Shown here one piece after another: positions 1-11,216 of a stretch of DNA of 64,000 nt (the first letter of the stretch is position 1; every line of letters starts with the position of its first letter). Both the position numbers and the translations under genes were made by a program. The notes under the pieces were generated by a model. It was not told the DNA's origin and did no database searches. It saw only the letters and a program-made list of their open reading frames with translations. The DNA comes from Cystobasidiopsis lactophilus (Eukaryota > Basidiomycota > Agaricostilbomycetes > Agaricostilbales > Chionosphaeraceae): positions 595,434 to 659,433 of the forward strand of contig BCIO01000004.1 in assembly GCA_001599975.1 (NCBI GenBank), given 5' to 3'.

Positions 1-296
1 GCCTCTTCGAACAGGAGCCGAGCCTCCCCTTGGAGCTGCTTGCTGAAGGACATGGACCTCTGGGCTCGCCAAGCACGCACGCTGACATCGTTCTCGTTGT
101 CCAGAATGCGTTGAAGTTCGGACGTTCGATAGAGCCAAATCCTGAGGACCGCTTTGTATGTTTTGAACGCCGAATACGGCTGGAAGACGGCGGTGGAGGT
201 TGAGGCCCAGCTCGGAAGGCTGGCGAGTTTAGTGTAGTAGTCCATGTATGCGGCCATGGACTTCAAGTCCGCTTGGGAAGAATCAAAGTCGTTCAT
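1..296 (-). CDS. hypothetical protein, 5' part only
   Basis: An open frame starts at an ATG at 296 and runs on the minus strand off the left edge without a stop, giving about 98 residues (MNDFDSSQADLKSMAAYMDY at the N-terminus). It is rich in aromatic and charged residues, with no signal peptide or motif I recognise. Codon use looks like the neighbouring genes, and the start lies only about 110 bases beyond the stop of the monooxygenase-like gene on the same strand. I cannot name a family. It could be a short first exon of a larger gene, because neighbouring genes are multi-exon. Confidence 0.5.
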   Translation of the reverse strand, partial: MNDFDSSQADLKSMAAYMDYYTKLASLPSWASTSTAVFQPYSAFKTYKAVLRIWLYRTSELQRILDNENDVSVRAWRAQRSMSFSKQLQGEARLLFEE

Positions 297-407
297 CGCA
301 ATCGCCGCCACCAAAAGTGCAGGCCGCCATCACTATTGGTTCCTAGTGGGAGTACATTACAAGCGAAGGAAATGATGGTTCAAGTAAGACGTCGTTATGG
401 AGTGACT

Positions 408-2411
408 TTATGGAGTGGGACCGAGAGCGGCGCCCGTAGGCTTGCCGATGAGAAACTCCTTGCAGACGGCCAGAAGTACGACGGGACAAAACAGATCTGT
501 CGGCGGTCGCACTGCACATAGAGGGACCTGAGAGGCGCCCAGACTCAAGCAATGAAAAATGACTCAACCCAATCCTTGGACGCGCCAGAATATGTCTGCA
601 ACATTGGCGTTTTTGGCGGCAGCTTGAATCAAGAGTTCGCTAAAAGCACGCATGCCCTTGCCGGTCTTGAGCGTTTCACCTTCGGCTGGTTCGACCACAT
701 CGCTGAAGTAGTAGTCCTGGCAAGACAATAACGGTAAATCAGCGCCGGAGGATACAGTCCACCCGAGACCCACTTCTATACGAGTGCTCTCGAACATTCC
801 GTTGGTTCTTGGAGTGACTTTTTGGTAGTATCGGTGGGCAAAATCGTTTGGCAAGCTTCCATTCGTGACGGAGCGAAGGCAGGCATCCAGAGTCGCTACG
901 TCAATAGCCGCTGTGGAGGGGATTAGCCAGTCCCAACGCACTTGGAAGTAGAAGCCGGGCACACCTTTTCCTACATATACCGCTGAATTGAATAAGGGCA
1001 AATGGAAGGCACGATTGAAATTTACCAATCCCTTGGCCATAGCTTGGAAGGACGAGATCAGCCCACGCTCAACTCAAGGATCCAATGAGAATGCTCTTAC
1101 ATCGGATTGACTCTGATCCGGGAGTCGCCGATCGAGACCATGTTCTTGGGCAGCTTGAGGCCGGGCGCGAGCACTTCGTATCCATGGCAGCTCGTCAAGC
1201 TCGACGCATGAACCTTGACCTCTTCTCCTTTTGCCATGGCTTCTTCGTGAAGTTGCTTTGAAAGTTCGCCATAGAAGGGCTTCACAAAAGGCTCGGTTGA
1301 CGACGCAGCGACGAACTCTTCCCATGTTGTCACGCCCGAGATGTGAGACGGGTAGCGACTGTTGAGGGAAAGGAGGATCCTATCTGGGCCAATGCGCTGG
1401 AGGAAAACGCCGAAAGGGATGTCTCTAGTTTGCAGGTCGGACCCATTCGCATAAATGACGACGCCTTTGTCAAAGCTGGCATGGAACGGCCAAGGGGTTT
1501 CCAGTTGAAGTTTGCGACTGATGGGCATTGAAACAGAGTAGTAGTATAGGTTCGCTTTGTACTGAATCTTGCGCGGAACAGAAAAGCCTGGCGAATCCTT
1601 GAGCCACTTGAAGCCAGCACAGGTTGGGCCCGTTGCATCTACCAAAAACTCCGTCGACAGCTCCTTCAACTCATGGTCGGTGGTGCGATACTTGACAGAG
1701 GTGATAGAAAGGCCCAAAGAGGCGACGCCGGTGACCGTGCCGGTCACGAATTGGACAGTTGGGTGCTGTTGTCGGATCAACCGCCTGACGAGCGTTTCGA
1801 AAATGGGCCGCGAGATGGTCAACACAGGGTCGCGGAGGCTCTTCGATATCTCCAATAGCCTCCCCTTCACCAGCAAGACGAAGCGTTCGCCTTCCGCCAC
1901 CCTCCCACCCGCTTCGGTTGCGGCCCCATCAAAGCCCTCGAAAAAGCGGCGACAGACCATGAGGGCCACGGGGAGGACAACGTGTGGCTGCCAGTATTGT
2001 GCAATCCGGGTCCGTGGTCTGGCTCCAACCTACAGTGAGCTCGGCTCAGGAAAAAGGGGAGAAGGGCCCAGTATTTCGACACCTACGCCTCAGAGTCTTC
2101 GGAGACGATCTCGCTCTCGATGATCACGACTTCCTCAAAACTGGACCAGAAGATATCAGCATGTATCTGCGCTTACGAGTGGAAGCGTACTGGTCAGCCA
2201 GAGCTCGCGCAGCCAGCAAACCAGCCACGCTCCCGCCAGCGACCACCGCTCTGCCTGCGAACTTTGAGCCGCGTCTGGGGGTGGAGAGAGCAGGCAGTTC
2301 GTGGTCAACCGTCAGCTTGGAAACTAAGAAGCGGTCCAAGAGCGGCAAGAGCAGGGCGCGAAAGGCGAGGGCGCCGCCGACGAGGACGGCTAAGATGACA
2401 GGGACGGACAT
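408..2411 (-). CDS. FAD-dependent monooxygenase-like membrane protein, copy A
   Basis: This is a flavin-binding oxidoreductase of the aromatic-hydroxylase type; the substrate is unknown. The N-terminus is a hydrophobic anchor (MSVPVILAVLVGGALAF), followed by an FAD dinucleotide-binding stretch (AVVAGGSVAGLLAARALAD, then DHFEEVVIIE). The C-terminal FAD-site motif reads GDSRIRVNP followed by YGQGIG in the next exon, and a second hydrophobic stretch (LFCPVVLLAVCKEFLIG) closes the protein. Clear exons are 2191-2411, 2087-2140 and one from 2018 down to about 1098. The downstream exons, up to the stop at 408-410, are less certain. The last junction needs a donor seven bases later than in copy B. 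It is a tandem duplicate of the gene at 2674-4747. The family is well supported; the reaction is not. Confidence 0.75.
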
Positions 2412-2673
2412 GCTCGTTTATTGACTAGCGATGGTCGTGGAAGCAAAGCAAAGACACTTCCTCGGCGTCAATCACTCCGCGGGTTGGACACATGCTGTCT
2501 TGGCACAGCCTGACGGCCGCCGCCGCTCAAGGCCGCCGAATTGAAACTCCGAGTCGCCACCTGCTTGCGGCGTTGGTGGTCCTCTCAAAGTTTGTGTAAC
2601 GCTAGCCTGGACAATATACAGTACATGACATCTGCATTGCATGAGTAAGTGGCGTTCGATGGAAGCGGCAGAG

Positions 2674-4747
2674 TCAAGGCTCGGGTGGGCCGAGAGCGGC
2701 GCCCGTAGGTTTGCCGATGAGAAACTCCTTGAAGACGGCCAGAAGGATGAAGGGAGAGAACAGGTCTGTTGGCGGTCGCGCTGATTGACACCGTCAGAAT
2801 GATCCACACCCACGAAGATGAAGTTCGACGCTACCCAAACCCTGCGCATATTCCCTTCAGATCGGTAGGCGCACAAGAAACAAAGTCAGACCTTACCTGT
2901 ACACGCCAGAACCGGTCTGCGACATGGCCGTTCTTCGCAGCAGCTCGAGTCAAGAGCTCGCTGAAGGCGCGCATGCCTTTGCCGGTCTCGTAGGTCTCGC
3001 CCTCGGCTGGCACCACCACGTCTTTGAAATAGTAATCCTGGGGTGATAATCAATGCAAGGCATCGAGGGAGGGCAAACTGTGCTCCAAGGCTTACCTCGA
3101 CGCGAGTGCTTTCAAACATGCCATTGGTTCGTGGAGTGACTTTGCGGTAGTACCGGTGGGCAAAGTCATATGGAAAACGTCCATCCTTGACAGATCGAAG
3201 GCATGCATCAAGAGTCGCCACGTCAATCGCCGCTGCCAAAAAAGCTCGGATACTCGCGTCCTACGCAGTCAGGAAAGTGCCCCTACCTTTACCTGTGACC
3301 AGCACGAACTCATTGAGCTGAAATAAAAATCGGAAAGCGGGACGAGCGCTCACCAATGCCTTGGCCGTAGCTGTTGTAAGACCTGATCAGCGTGGTTCCA
3401 AAGGATTTAAAAGAACATGGAATGCATACATGGGGTTGACTCTGATCCGAGAGTCGCCAATGGAAACCAGATTGCTGGGCAGCTTGAGCCCGGGCGCCAA
3501 AACTTCGTATCCATGGCAAGTCGTCATGGTGGAAGGGATGACCTTGACCTCCTCACCCTTTGCAATCGCTTCCTCGTACAAGCTGTTGCAGAGCTGGCGA
3601 TAGAAAGGTTTCAGATGGGGGTAGGCGCAGCTGGCGTCGACAAATTGTTCCCAAGTTTTGACGTTTGAGATGTGTTCCGCGTATTGGGAGTTGAGGGAGA
3701 GGAGGATTCTTTCGGTGCCGATCCGCTGGATGAACACACCATTTGGGATGTTCTTGTTTTCGGTCTGGAGGTCAGAACCATCTGCAAAAATGACTGGGCC
3801 GCCGAAGTGGCCATTGAAAGGCCAGGGTGTTTCTTTTTGCAGCTTGAGGCTGATCGGCATCGTGACCGTGCGATAGTAGAGCTTCATTTGATATTCGAGC
3901 TTGCGAGGGACGGAGAAGTTGGGCATCTCCTTGAGCCACTTGAAGCCAGCACAGGTTGGGCCCGTTGCATCTACCAAAAACTCCGTCGACAGCTCCTTCA
4001 ACTCATGGTCGTTGGTGCGATACTTGACAGAGGTGATAGAAAGGCCCGAAGACGTGACGCCAGTGACCGTGCCGGTCACGAATTGGACAGTTGTGTGCTG
4101 TTGTCGGATCAAGCGCCTGAGCAGAGTTTCGAAAATGGGCCGCGAGATGGTCAAGAGGGGGTCTCGAAGGTCTTTGGTGATCTCCAGCAGCCTTCCCTTC
4201 ACCAGCAGGACAAAGCGTTCGCCCACCGAGACGGTCCCGCCGGCCTGGGTCGCGACTTCGTCAAAATCCTTGAACAAGCGGCGGCAGACTACGAGGGCGA
4301 CGGAGAGGACGACATGTGGCTGCCAATATTGCCCGACTCGAGTCCGAGGCCTAGTTTTGATGGAAATTCAGTGAGCTTTAGTCAATACGGAAGAGCATAG
4401 CAGCTTCGACCTACGCCTCTGGGGAGTCGGAGACGGTCTCGGTCTCGATGACCACAACTTCGTCAAAGCTAAGCACAAACTGATATCAGCATGACTTGTC
4501 GTGTAGCGAGCAGACAGAAAGCTTGCTGGTCAGATAGCACACGAGCGGCAAGCAACCCCGCCACGCTCCCGCCAGCGACGACCGCCCTACCGGCGAACTT
4601 TGATCCGTTTCTGGGGGTGGAGAGAGCAGGCAGTTCGTGGTCAACCGTCAGCTTGGAAACCAAGAAGCGGTCCAAGAGCGGCAAGAGCAGTGATTTGAAG
4701 GCGAAGGCGCCGCCAACAAGGATAGCCAAGAGCACAGGGAGAGACAT
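2674..4747 (-). CDS. FAD-dependent monooxygenase-like membrane protein, copy B
   Basis: This is a close paralogue of the gene at 408-2411, in the same orientation. The start ATG at 4747 is chosen because MSLPVLLAILVGGAFAF aligns with the copy A start; an in-frame ATG 39 bases upstream is less likely. It has the same FAD-binding stretch (VVAGGSVAGLLAARVLSD, then HFDEVVVIE), the same GDSRIRVNP motif and a hydrophobic C-terminus ending FLIGKPTGAALGPPEP. The first exon is 4527-4747, 221 bases as in copy A. The first intron begins GC (GCAAGC) where copy A has GT. The phase of the last intron could not be reconciled cleanly, so the 3' exons are approximate. It is divergent from the phosphatase gene that starts at 4997, sharing about 250 bases of promoter. 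Confidence 0.73.
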
Positions 4748-4996
4748 GGTTGCTTTGGTTTGGCACCAGCAAGGTGGTGGGAGCAAACCAAGGAGACTCG
4801 TCTAAAGTCTTGGCCTCAAGCCTCTTCTCCATGCTCCACGATTCCACGAATCAGTCACCGCCGATTCGCGTGATCAACAGCGCCCCGTCTTTCGCGACGT
4901 GCAAAGCAACCAGTGGTCGCAAGGGCAAGCAGTGTCAAAGTGAATATCGCAAGGCGGGCATCGGGCTCTCGAGGTTTGGGCGCAAGCGGCAGGAAG

Positions 4997-6003
4997 ATGG
5001 CGGTGGAAGCGAGCTCTGTGAAAATCGTCCATCTGGTAGGCCTCCTTGTTGTCTTTCTAAGCATTAAGACTGACGAGATGAGCAGGTGCGGCATGCTGAA
5101 GCTGAGCATAGTGAGCCGGGGTGCCATCATCGAGCTCGCCAAATTCCATTTGACCTTCGCACACTGCAGACGTCAAGGACGACTTCTCGATCGCAGACCC
5201 GAACCTAACGCCCTTGGGCATCAAGCAGTCTAGAGACATTGCGTTAAACTTGAAGCACATCGTGAGTTACAAGCCAGAAGAAGCCGCATGAAGGTTCATG
5301 CTGACTTCTCTTGCCACCGTAGATTGCTCGCCCGATAGAACTGATCATCACCTCTCCCATGCGAAGGACTCTCCAGACCACCCTCAATGGCTTTGAACAG
5401 CTGCTAGAAGACGAGAAGATACCACTTTTGATCTTGTGAGCTACTCCGTGGCCAAGCTGAAAATGCTGTGCTCATGTTGTCTTGCAGACCGTCTGTGCCT
5501 GCTTTAACCAAACCTGCTGCCAATGATTCTGATTGGTTTTGTGATCAGTTTCCTACAAGAATGCGGAGCAATGCCTTGCGATACCGGGTCGCCGCCGAGT
5601 GTCCTGAGGAAAGAGTTCCCACACTTAGATTTGTCGGTGGGTCGGGGTGCAAGCGTGCCCTTGTCATATTCACTGACCGTGTGTGCAGGAGGTCGAGGAC
5701 GACTGGTGCTCAAAGGATGGATTCTACGCGCCGGATGATGCGTCGCTGGCGAAACGGGCTGACGCCGTTCGGAGATGGCTCCAGGCTCGCAAGGAGAAGG
5801 AGGTGCTCGTCGTAGCACACGGGTCCTTCCTTCGCTTCCTGACCTTTTCGTCGTGGAAAGAGCGGTTCGCCAACGCTGAAGGTGAGCGGATGCGCGCTCG
5901 CCACTTTGACTTGTGCTGAAACCTTTCGCTAGGTCGCACGTACAAGCTGGACCCCTCCGACAAAGAAGCACGCCTGATAGAAGTAGAACAGCAACGATTT
6001 TGA
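4997..6003 (+). CDS. histidine phosphatase (phosphoglycerate-mutase-like) family protein
   Basis: Seven exons (4997-5035, 5086-5110, 5170-5261, 5323-5435, 5549-5636, 5689-5881, 5933-6003) sum to whole codons and give about 206 residues. Splicing restores the catalytic motif VRHAEAEHNVKDDFSIADPN, where the RH histidine is the phosphate acceptor of this superfamily. The second-arginine motif follows (TSPMRRTLQTT), then PCDTGSPPSVLRKEFP and the second catalytic histidine in VLVVAHGSFLRFLT. These are the hallmarks of fungal cytosolic phosphoglycerate-mutase-like phosphatases, whose substrates are mostly unknown. There is no signal peptide, so it is probably cytosolic. It is not glycolytic GPM1, which is longer and more conserved. 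Confidence 0.88.
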
Positions 6004-6185
6004 GCTAGACGGACAGAGGACCACTTGCAAGGGAGGCAGACCAAGACGCCCTGTCACCTGCATTGTTTTGATTTGCAACCGCCGACTCCAGCTTCCCCTT
6101 TGCGAGCCCCTCGTGCATTCCATTAGATTCGTCCGTCGCTACTATCATCTTCGTTCGTTTGCAGACCCCGACAGAGCCCCGAGAG

Positions 6186-8193
6186 ATGTCAAAGCGACAG
6201 CTGGCCACCGACTTGGAGCTGTCAGACGCTCCCAAGCGCTTCAAGCTCGCTGCTCCCGAGCCTCCCGCCCGCCTAGACAGTCACATGCAGGTGCCTGATG
6301 CGCCCAAGAAGCCCGGAGTGTACGACATCTTCAAGCAGCAGCACGCCAACCAGGCGGCCGAGCTGTCACCCACCCAAATTGCCCTCGCCCTCCAGAGCCG
6401 CGCCAAGTCTACGTGAGCGGCTCCTCCTCCTCCTGCCTCAATCGTAAAGATAGCTCACAGTCACAATGGCGCAGGCCCAAGCCCAATCTCGGCGAGCTCA
6501 CCGGGCGCTGGACCGAATTCTACGGCCGCCAGGCTGAAGAGCCCTCCACCAAGCAGCTGATCCCCAGGTGCGCCTGTTTTGCATTCACTCTGAGGATAGA
6601 GCTCTTCTGAGGCTCACGCGAATCGCCCACCAGGTTTGACAACTTCCCAAGCCCCGCTGTTGGCGTCATCTCGGCTGGCTCGCTGGACCCGCTGGTCAAC
6701 GCTGGCGTCGAGCCCGAGTCCCCTGATGCCCTGGATAGCGACTGTGACTACTACTCCGAGTACGACGGCGACGAGCTGGAGGAGACCGAGTGCCGCGACC
6801 GATGCGCGACCCCTTGCGACTGGATGTACAACGAGCACTACGTCAAGATCGAGGACAGTGACTGGTACTTTGGCCTGTCCGACGACGAAGAACCTGCCGT
6901 GCCTGGTGTGCTGCCCTCTGTTGAAGCCTTGACCACCAAGGTTGGCCTCCGCTTCGACCCCACCGTCGCCCCTGCCCGCTTGACCGCCTTGATCCGCCGC
7001 GCCAACATTGGCCCCGACTCGGTTTGGCACGATCAGCCAGTCCCTCTCAGCCTGCCTGCCAAGGAACGCAACCGCATCATTCGCAAACTGCATATTGTTC
7101 GTCTCCCCTTTTGCTCTTCCTCTTGTCCTTTTTGGTGCTCGTTCCGCTCGCCTCACGCGCGGTTCCCTTTCTTTTGGTAAAAGTTCATGTACGACCACTT
7201 CGACACCGCCGTCTCCTTCCCCTTAGAGACCCGCTGGCTGGCCTGCAAGCTGTTCAGCCTCTTCATCGCTGACAACGACCTCTCGGCCTATCCCGGCCTC
7301 GAACGCTGCGATTTGTGCTACCAGATCCTTTTGGCCGTCTTCGATTTGGCCATCAAGATCACCATCGACTCTCACAAGCCCCTCTTCGTGGCAAGTCCTT
7401 CATTCTTTTCCCCCCGCTCCAAGTTTTAGTGCCTAATTGCGTGCCTTTATTGCATTATCCAGAACTCGCAGAAGGCACTCCTTGACCAAGCCGATGTTGT
7501 CATTTCCCGCAAGTCGCACATGGCGAGTCGTTTCCCTCGGCCGCATAGCGTGGCGGGCTTGACAACGGGGGCTCCAAACAGGCGCTGCAGAAGCTCATTT
7601 GCAGCTCCGAGAGCATCGATTACCAGCTCTACAGGCCCACACCCTGGCATTTCTTCGAAGAGATTTGCTTCGTCATGCCCGAGCTGGCCGAGCTGGCTTC
7701 TGAGATGCCTGACTGCTGGTCTGACCTCAATGGCGAGTGCTGCCTCAACCTCTAGGCCAGACGAACAAAATGCTGATACACCCATCGCGATGCAGAAGCT
7801 CTGGAGGAGGAGCTGGAAAAGACTACCTATGGTGAACACATTCTCCGCTTGTTCGTCGGGCCGGACCTCTGACATTTTTGCCATTCGGCCAGGCCAAGAC
7901 TTCCTCTCCTTCACCTCGGCGCAGCTGGCTGCTGTTTGCCTTTACGTCGCCTACGAAAGGACGCTCGAACCGGACGAGGACGCCTCAGTCTCGACCCGCT
8001 CTGACTTCGTGATCAATCTGGCCAAGCTCAAGGATCGCCTTTGCTCCGTCCTCGTCATGACCGAGGTCAGTGTTTTCTGTTGCTTTCTCTGGGGCTCTGG
8101 ACGTTGATGGGAGAGGACGGCTTGCTACACCAGTCTGACTTTCTGGCCTGCCTCCAGCATCAATACTCGCTGCCGGAGATCTTCGATAGCTAG
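6186..8193 (+). CDS. divergent cyclin-box protein
   Basis: Nine exons (6186-6412, 6475-6567, 6634-7096, 7184-7387, 7463-7522, 7582-7732, 7796-7831, 7893-8065, 8158-8193) sum to 1443 bases, or 480 residues. The middle carries a diverged cyclin fold: ETRWLACKLFSLFIAD, then LLAVFDLAIKITID, then LQKLICSSESIDYQ followed by LYRPTPWHFFEE, the last being the typical end of cyclin box 1. The C-terminal part (TSAQLAAVCLYVAYERTL) fits cyclin box 2. An acidic stretch lies near residues 120-150. Two introns start with GC (7523 and 7733). The partner kinase and cell-cycle role cannot be told from sequence. The start at 6186 is preferred to an in-frame ATG at 6159 because MSKRQ begins the charged N-terminus; this choice is soft. 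Confidence 0.7.
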
Positions 8194-8391
8194 CTCTCAT
8201 CTGAAGCGAAGGACCTGGCTTATATATCCTCGAATCAAGAGTTGTCTCCTCATCAACCCCATCGGGCGGTGTTTTGAAATCTCGAAGTGCTCCTCCTTCA
8301 GTCCTCCCCTTGCGCTCGCCCAGCCGCTTGCTTCCGGGGCGCCTGCTGTGCGAAGGCGGGAAAGCGCTTGTTCGAACCGACGTTGTTGAAG

Positions 8392-8409
8392 ATGCACGTT
8401 AGATGGTAG
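8392..8409 (+). promoter_or_regulatory. short upstream ORF overlapping the PAN3 start
   Basis: ATG at 8392 opens a five-codon frame that ends at TAG 8407-8409, so it runs across the proposed PAN3 start codon at 8403. An overlapping uORF of this kind would normally lower initiation at the main ATG. It matters only if the transcript starts upstream of 8392, which cannot be seen here. Confidence 0.35.
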
Positions 8410-10477
8410 CACGCAAGCCCATCAGCATCCGCAAGCCTGGCGACGCCGCCAGCTCGGCGGGAGGCAGCCCGATCCCAGGCTCCGCGTCGCCTCCCAAGGC
8501 GTCTCGCAAGCATGTCTGTGCGTTGATATGTTGCTGCTGTCTTGTCGTGCTGTGTTGGTCTTGACGAAGAAGGCGACGCCAGCCCGGTCGAGTGGCGACG
8601 CTGTAAAGTCGCTCCAAGTTGCGGCGGCGCCCTTCGTGCCCGGCGGCGGTCCGGCCCTTGGCTCGCTCGCCCAGTCGGCCGCAACTGCCAGGCCCTTCAC
8701 ACCAGAGGCAGCGCCCTTCCAACCTGCGGCCGCCGCCAGTGGCCCGCCTCTGCACTCCGCCCCCGAGTTCGTGCCCCAGCATCAACAGCAGCAACAGCAG
8801 CAGCTCGAGTACGAGTTCGCCGCCAACTTTAACCCTTATGCCGAGCCATATCAGGAAGCCCATCACCAAGAGCCGCATCGCCAGCCGGAAATGTATCAGC
8901 GACAGCCAGTGCGTTCTGCCGTTCTTACGTTGCTTGACCCTCGTTCTTTGGGCCTTGACTTGAGCCTTTTCTGCACAGATCTACTATCACCTGTATCAAG
9001 GTCCTATGCCGCACTTGTCTTCCGCCAACCCAAGGCAGGCCGCCATGATGTCCTTCTTCGTCTCCCCGACTTTGCGAGAGGACCTGCAGAAGCGGGCCGA
9101 ATGCCTGGTCCCCTCCAACCAGGGCAGCGACATCCCTGGCTTCTTCTCCCTCATCCCGCTCGACACGCCCACCATGCCGACCAACCCGACGGCCGGGCCG
9201 AGCGACGTCCAGCAGTCGGGTGTGGGCATCTTTGGCATCAAGAACTGGGTGTACAGAGCTTTTGCCGAGGCGGACGGGAAACCCTACGCGCTGAGGAGGC
9301 TGGAGGGCTTCAAGTTGACGAGCAAGAACGAGACGGCCTTGATCGGCTTCGTCGAGAAGTGGAAGAAGATCCGCCACCCCAACCTCGTCTCCGTCGTCGA
9401 GGCCTTCTCCACCCGCGCGTTTGGCGACTCGTCCTTGGTCTTTGTGTACGACTACCACCCGCTCGCCGCCACCTTGTACGACGTCCATTTAGCGCCCTTC
9501 ACGCACCACCGCCACCACCACCACAACATCCCCATCATCCCCGAACGCACCCTCTGGTCCTACATCGTCCAGCTCTGCAACCTCGTCAAAGCCGTCCACG
9601 GCTCAGGGCTGGCTGTGCGCACTTTGGAGCTCACCAAGATCCTCGTCACCGGCAAGGACCGCTTGCGGGTCAACTGCTGCTCCATCCTGGACGTCATCCG
9701 CTACGACCAGCCTTTAAGCCCCGACGTGCTCAAGACGCTGCAGCAAGAGGACCTCTTCGACCTCGGCAAAGTCGTGCTGTCCTTGGCGTGCCAGTCCGCC
9801 GGCGCGATCCACAACCTGCAAAAGTCCATGGAGCACCTCGCCCGCCACTACTCGCCCGACGTGCAGCAGTTCTGCCTCTACCTCTTCACCAAGCCCCACC
9901 CGCGCAAGTCGATCGACGAGGTCATCAACACGCTCGTCGGCTCGTGGCGCCTGCTCGAGGAGCTCAACGCGTCCATGGGCTCCACCGACGTGCTGGAATC
10001 GGAGATGCTCAGGGAGCTCGAAAACGGCCGGCTGGTCAGGCTCTTGGCCAAGTTTGGGTTCATCAACGAGCGGCCAGAGTTCGTGCTGCTCTCCCTCTGA
10101 TTCTCACTTGCTTTGGCTGAGGTTCTTCCTCTTGTTTGTTGTACGAACAGGTTCGACCACGACCCACGCTGGGCAGAGTCGGGCGATCGCTACCTCATCA
10201 AGCTCTTTCGCGACCACGTCTTCCACCAGGTCAACCCCGACGATGGGCGGCCGGTATTGGACCTCGGCCACGTCCTTCTCGAGCTCAACAAGCTTGACGT
10301 TGGCACGGATGACAAGGTCATGCTGGTCTCGCGGGATGGCCAGAAGTACGTGGCCGTCTCTTCGAGGTTGGTGGTGGTGACGAAAGCTCATTTCGTTGTT
10401 CCATCAGCTGCCTGGTCGTCAGCTACCGCGAGATCAAGAGTGCCATCGAGCAAGCGTATAGAGACCTTAGCAGGTAG
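8403..10477 (+). CDS. PAN3: PAN2-PAN3 deadenylation complex regulatory subunit PAN3
   Basis: PAN3 dimerises and recruits the PAN2 nuclease to poly(A)-binding protein for initial poly(A) trimming in the cytoplasm. Exons 8403-8513, 8570-8908, 8979-10078, 10151-10366 and 10408-10477 sum to 1836 bases (611 residues). The N-terminus is low-complexity and holds a PAM2-like motif (LHSAPEFVPQ) for binding the PABP MLLE domain, next to a glutamine run (about 8781-8808). The pseudokinase domain follows (GIKNWVYRAFAEADGKPYAL, IRHPNLVSVVEAF), then the coiled coil and C-terminal knob. The knob contains ERPEFDHDPRW and SGDRYLIKLFRDHVFHQ, both characteristic of PAN3. The length is normal for a fungal PAN3. 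The start codon is overlapped by a short upstream ORF. Confidence 0.95.
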
Positions 10478-11216
10478 CCAAGAGGGCCTTGCAATACAGA
10501 GGGCAGGCGCAGCCTTGCCCGATTGTACCAGTCCTCTTTTTGCCACCGCCGATCGTTGAGGAACTTGTTGTGTCGTTGTGGAGAGATTCCTTCTCCTTTG
10601 CTTAAGCTGGTGATACCTCAAGCGAGGTGACTATTCGAAGCTTGCGAAACACCTCTTGGACCTTTTCGCACCGTGTCGACCGTCTGCCCGGTCTGCCCTT
10701 CCCCAGAGCCGCTCATTGTGGCCGATTGCCCTCTCTCCTCCTGATCAACACCTCCTTGACATCTCCATCAGTCCCTGCTTCGCTATTGCTGCCTCATCTT
10801 GCGAGCTCGTTGTGCCCGTCTGGATCTGGCTGCCGTCGAATATCCGTGTCCTGTCAAACGATGGCCATGTTCAGCCTCACGGTCGAGCTACTCTCGTCTG
10901 CCCTGCTGTCGGTCAATGCTCGGTCGAATGTATGAGAAGGCGTTCTCCCTCGACCTTTACGCCGGTCAAATAAGTTCTCGTGCTGCGGTCTTTTTCTTAA
11001 AGGCATTGCGCAAGCCCTCTCGCCCTTCTCGAGTTCATTTATAACGAGTCAAGGAGCTACCGTAGAGCTGCCGAAACATGAAGCATGAAGCAGCTTGAGT
11101 GACCTGCTGACCTGTCCTCGGTAGCTGCTCCCACCGTCTCACCTCTTTTACCTTGACCTCCGGCCACAGAACCTTGGCCTCGCATCTCTGCCTTGCAAAC
11201 TACGATAGGAATCGAA
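10478..11216. other. intergenic, no gene recognised
   Basis: This lies between the PAN3 stop and the first copy of the tandem family. Open frames here are short, overlap in several phases and show no recognisable protein. The right part is presumably the promoter of array copy 1. Pyrimidine-rich tracts are present but I could not identify a defined site. Confidence 0.5.

Noticed and set aside
8781-8808. CAG-type triplet run as an expanding microsatellite
   Set aside because: Short and interrupted (CAA/CAG mix); best explained as an ordinary polyglutamine stretch in the PAN3 N-terminus.
8528-10120. Continuous 530-codon plus-strand frame
   Set aside because: Its first third is PAN3 exon 2, but after the intron at 8909 it runs out of phase with the conserved PAN3 sequence and turns arginine/proline-rich.
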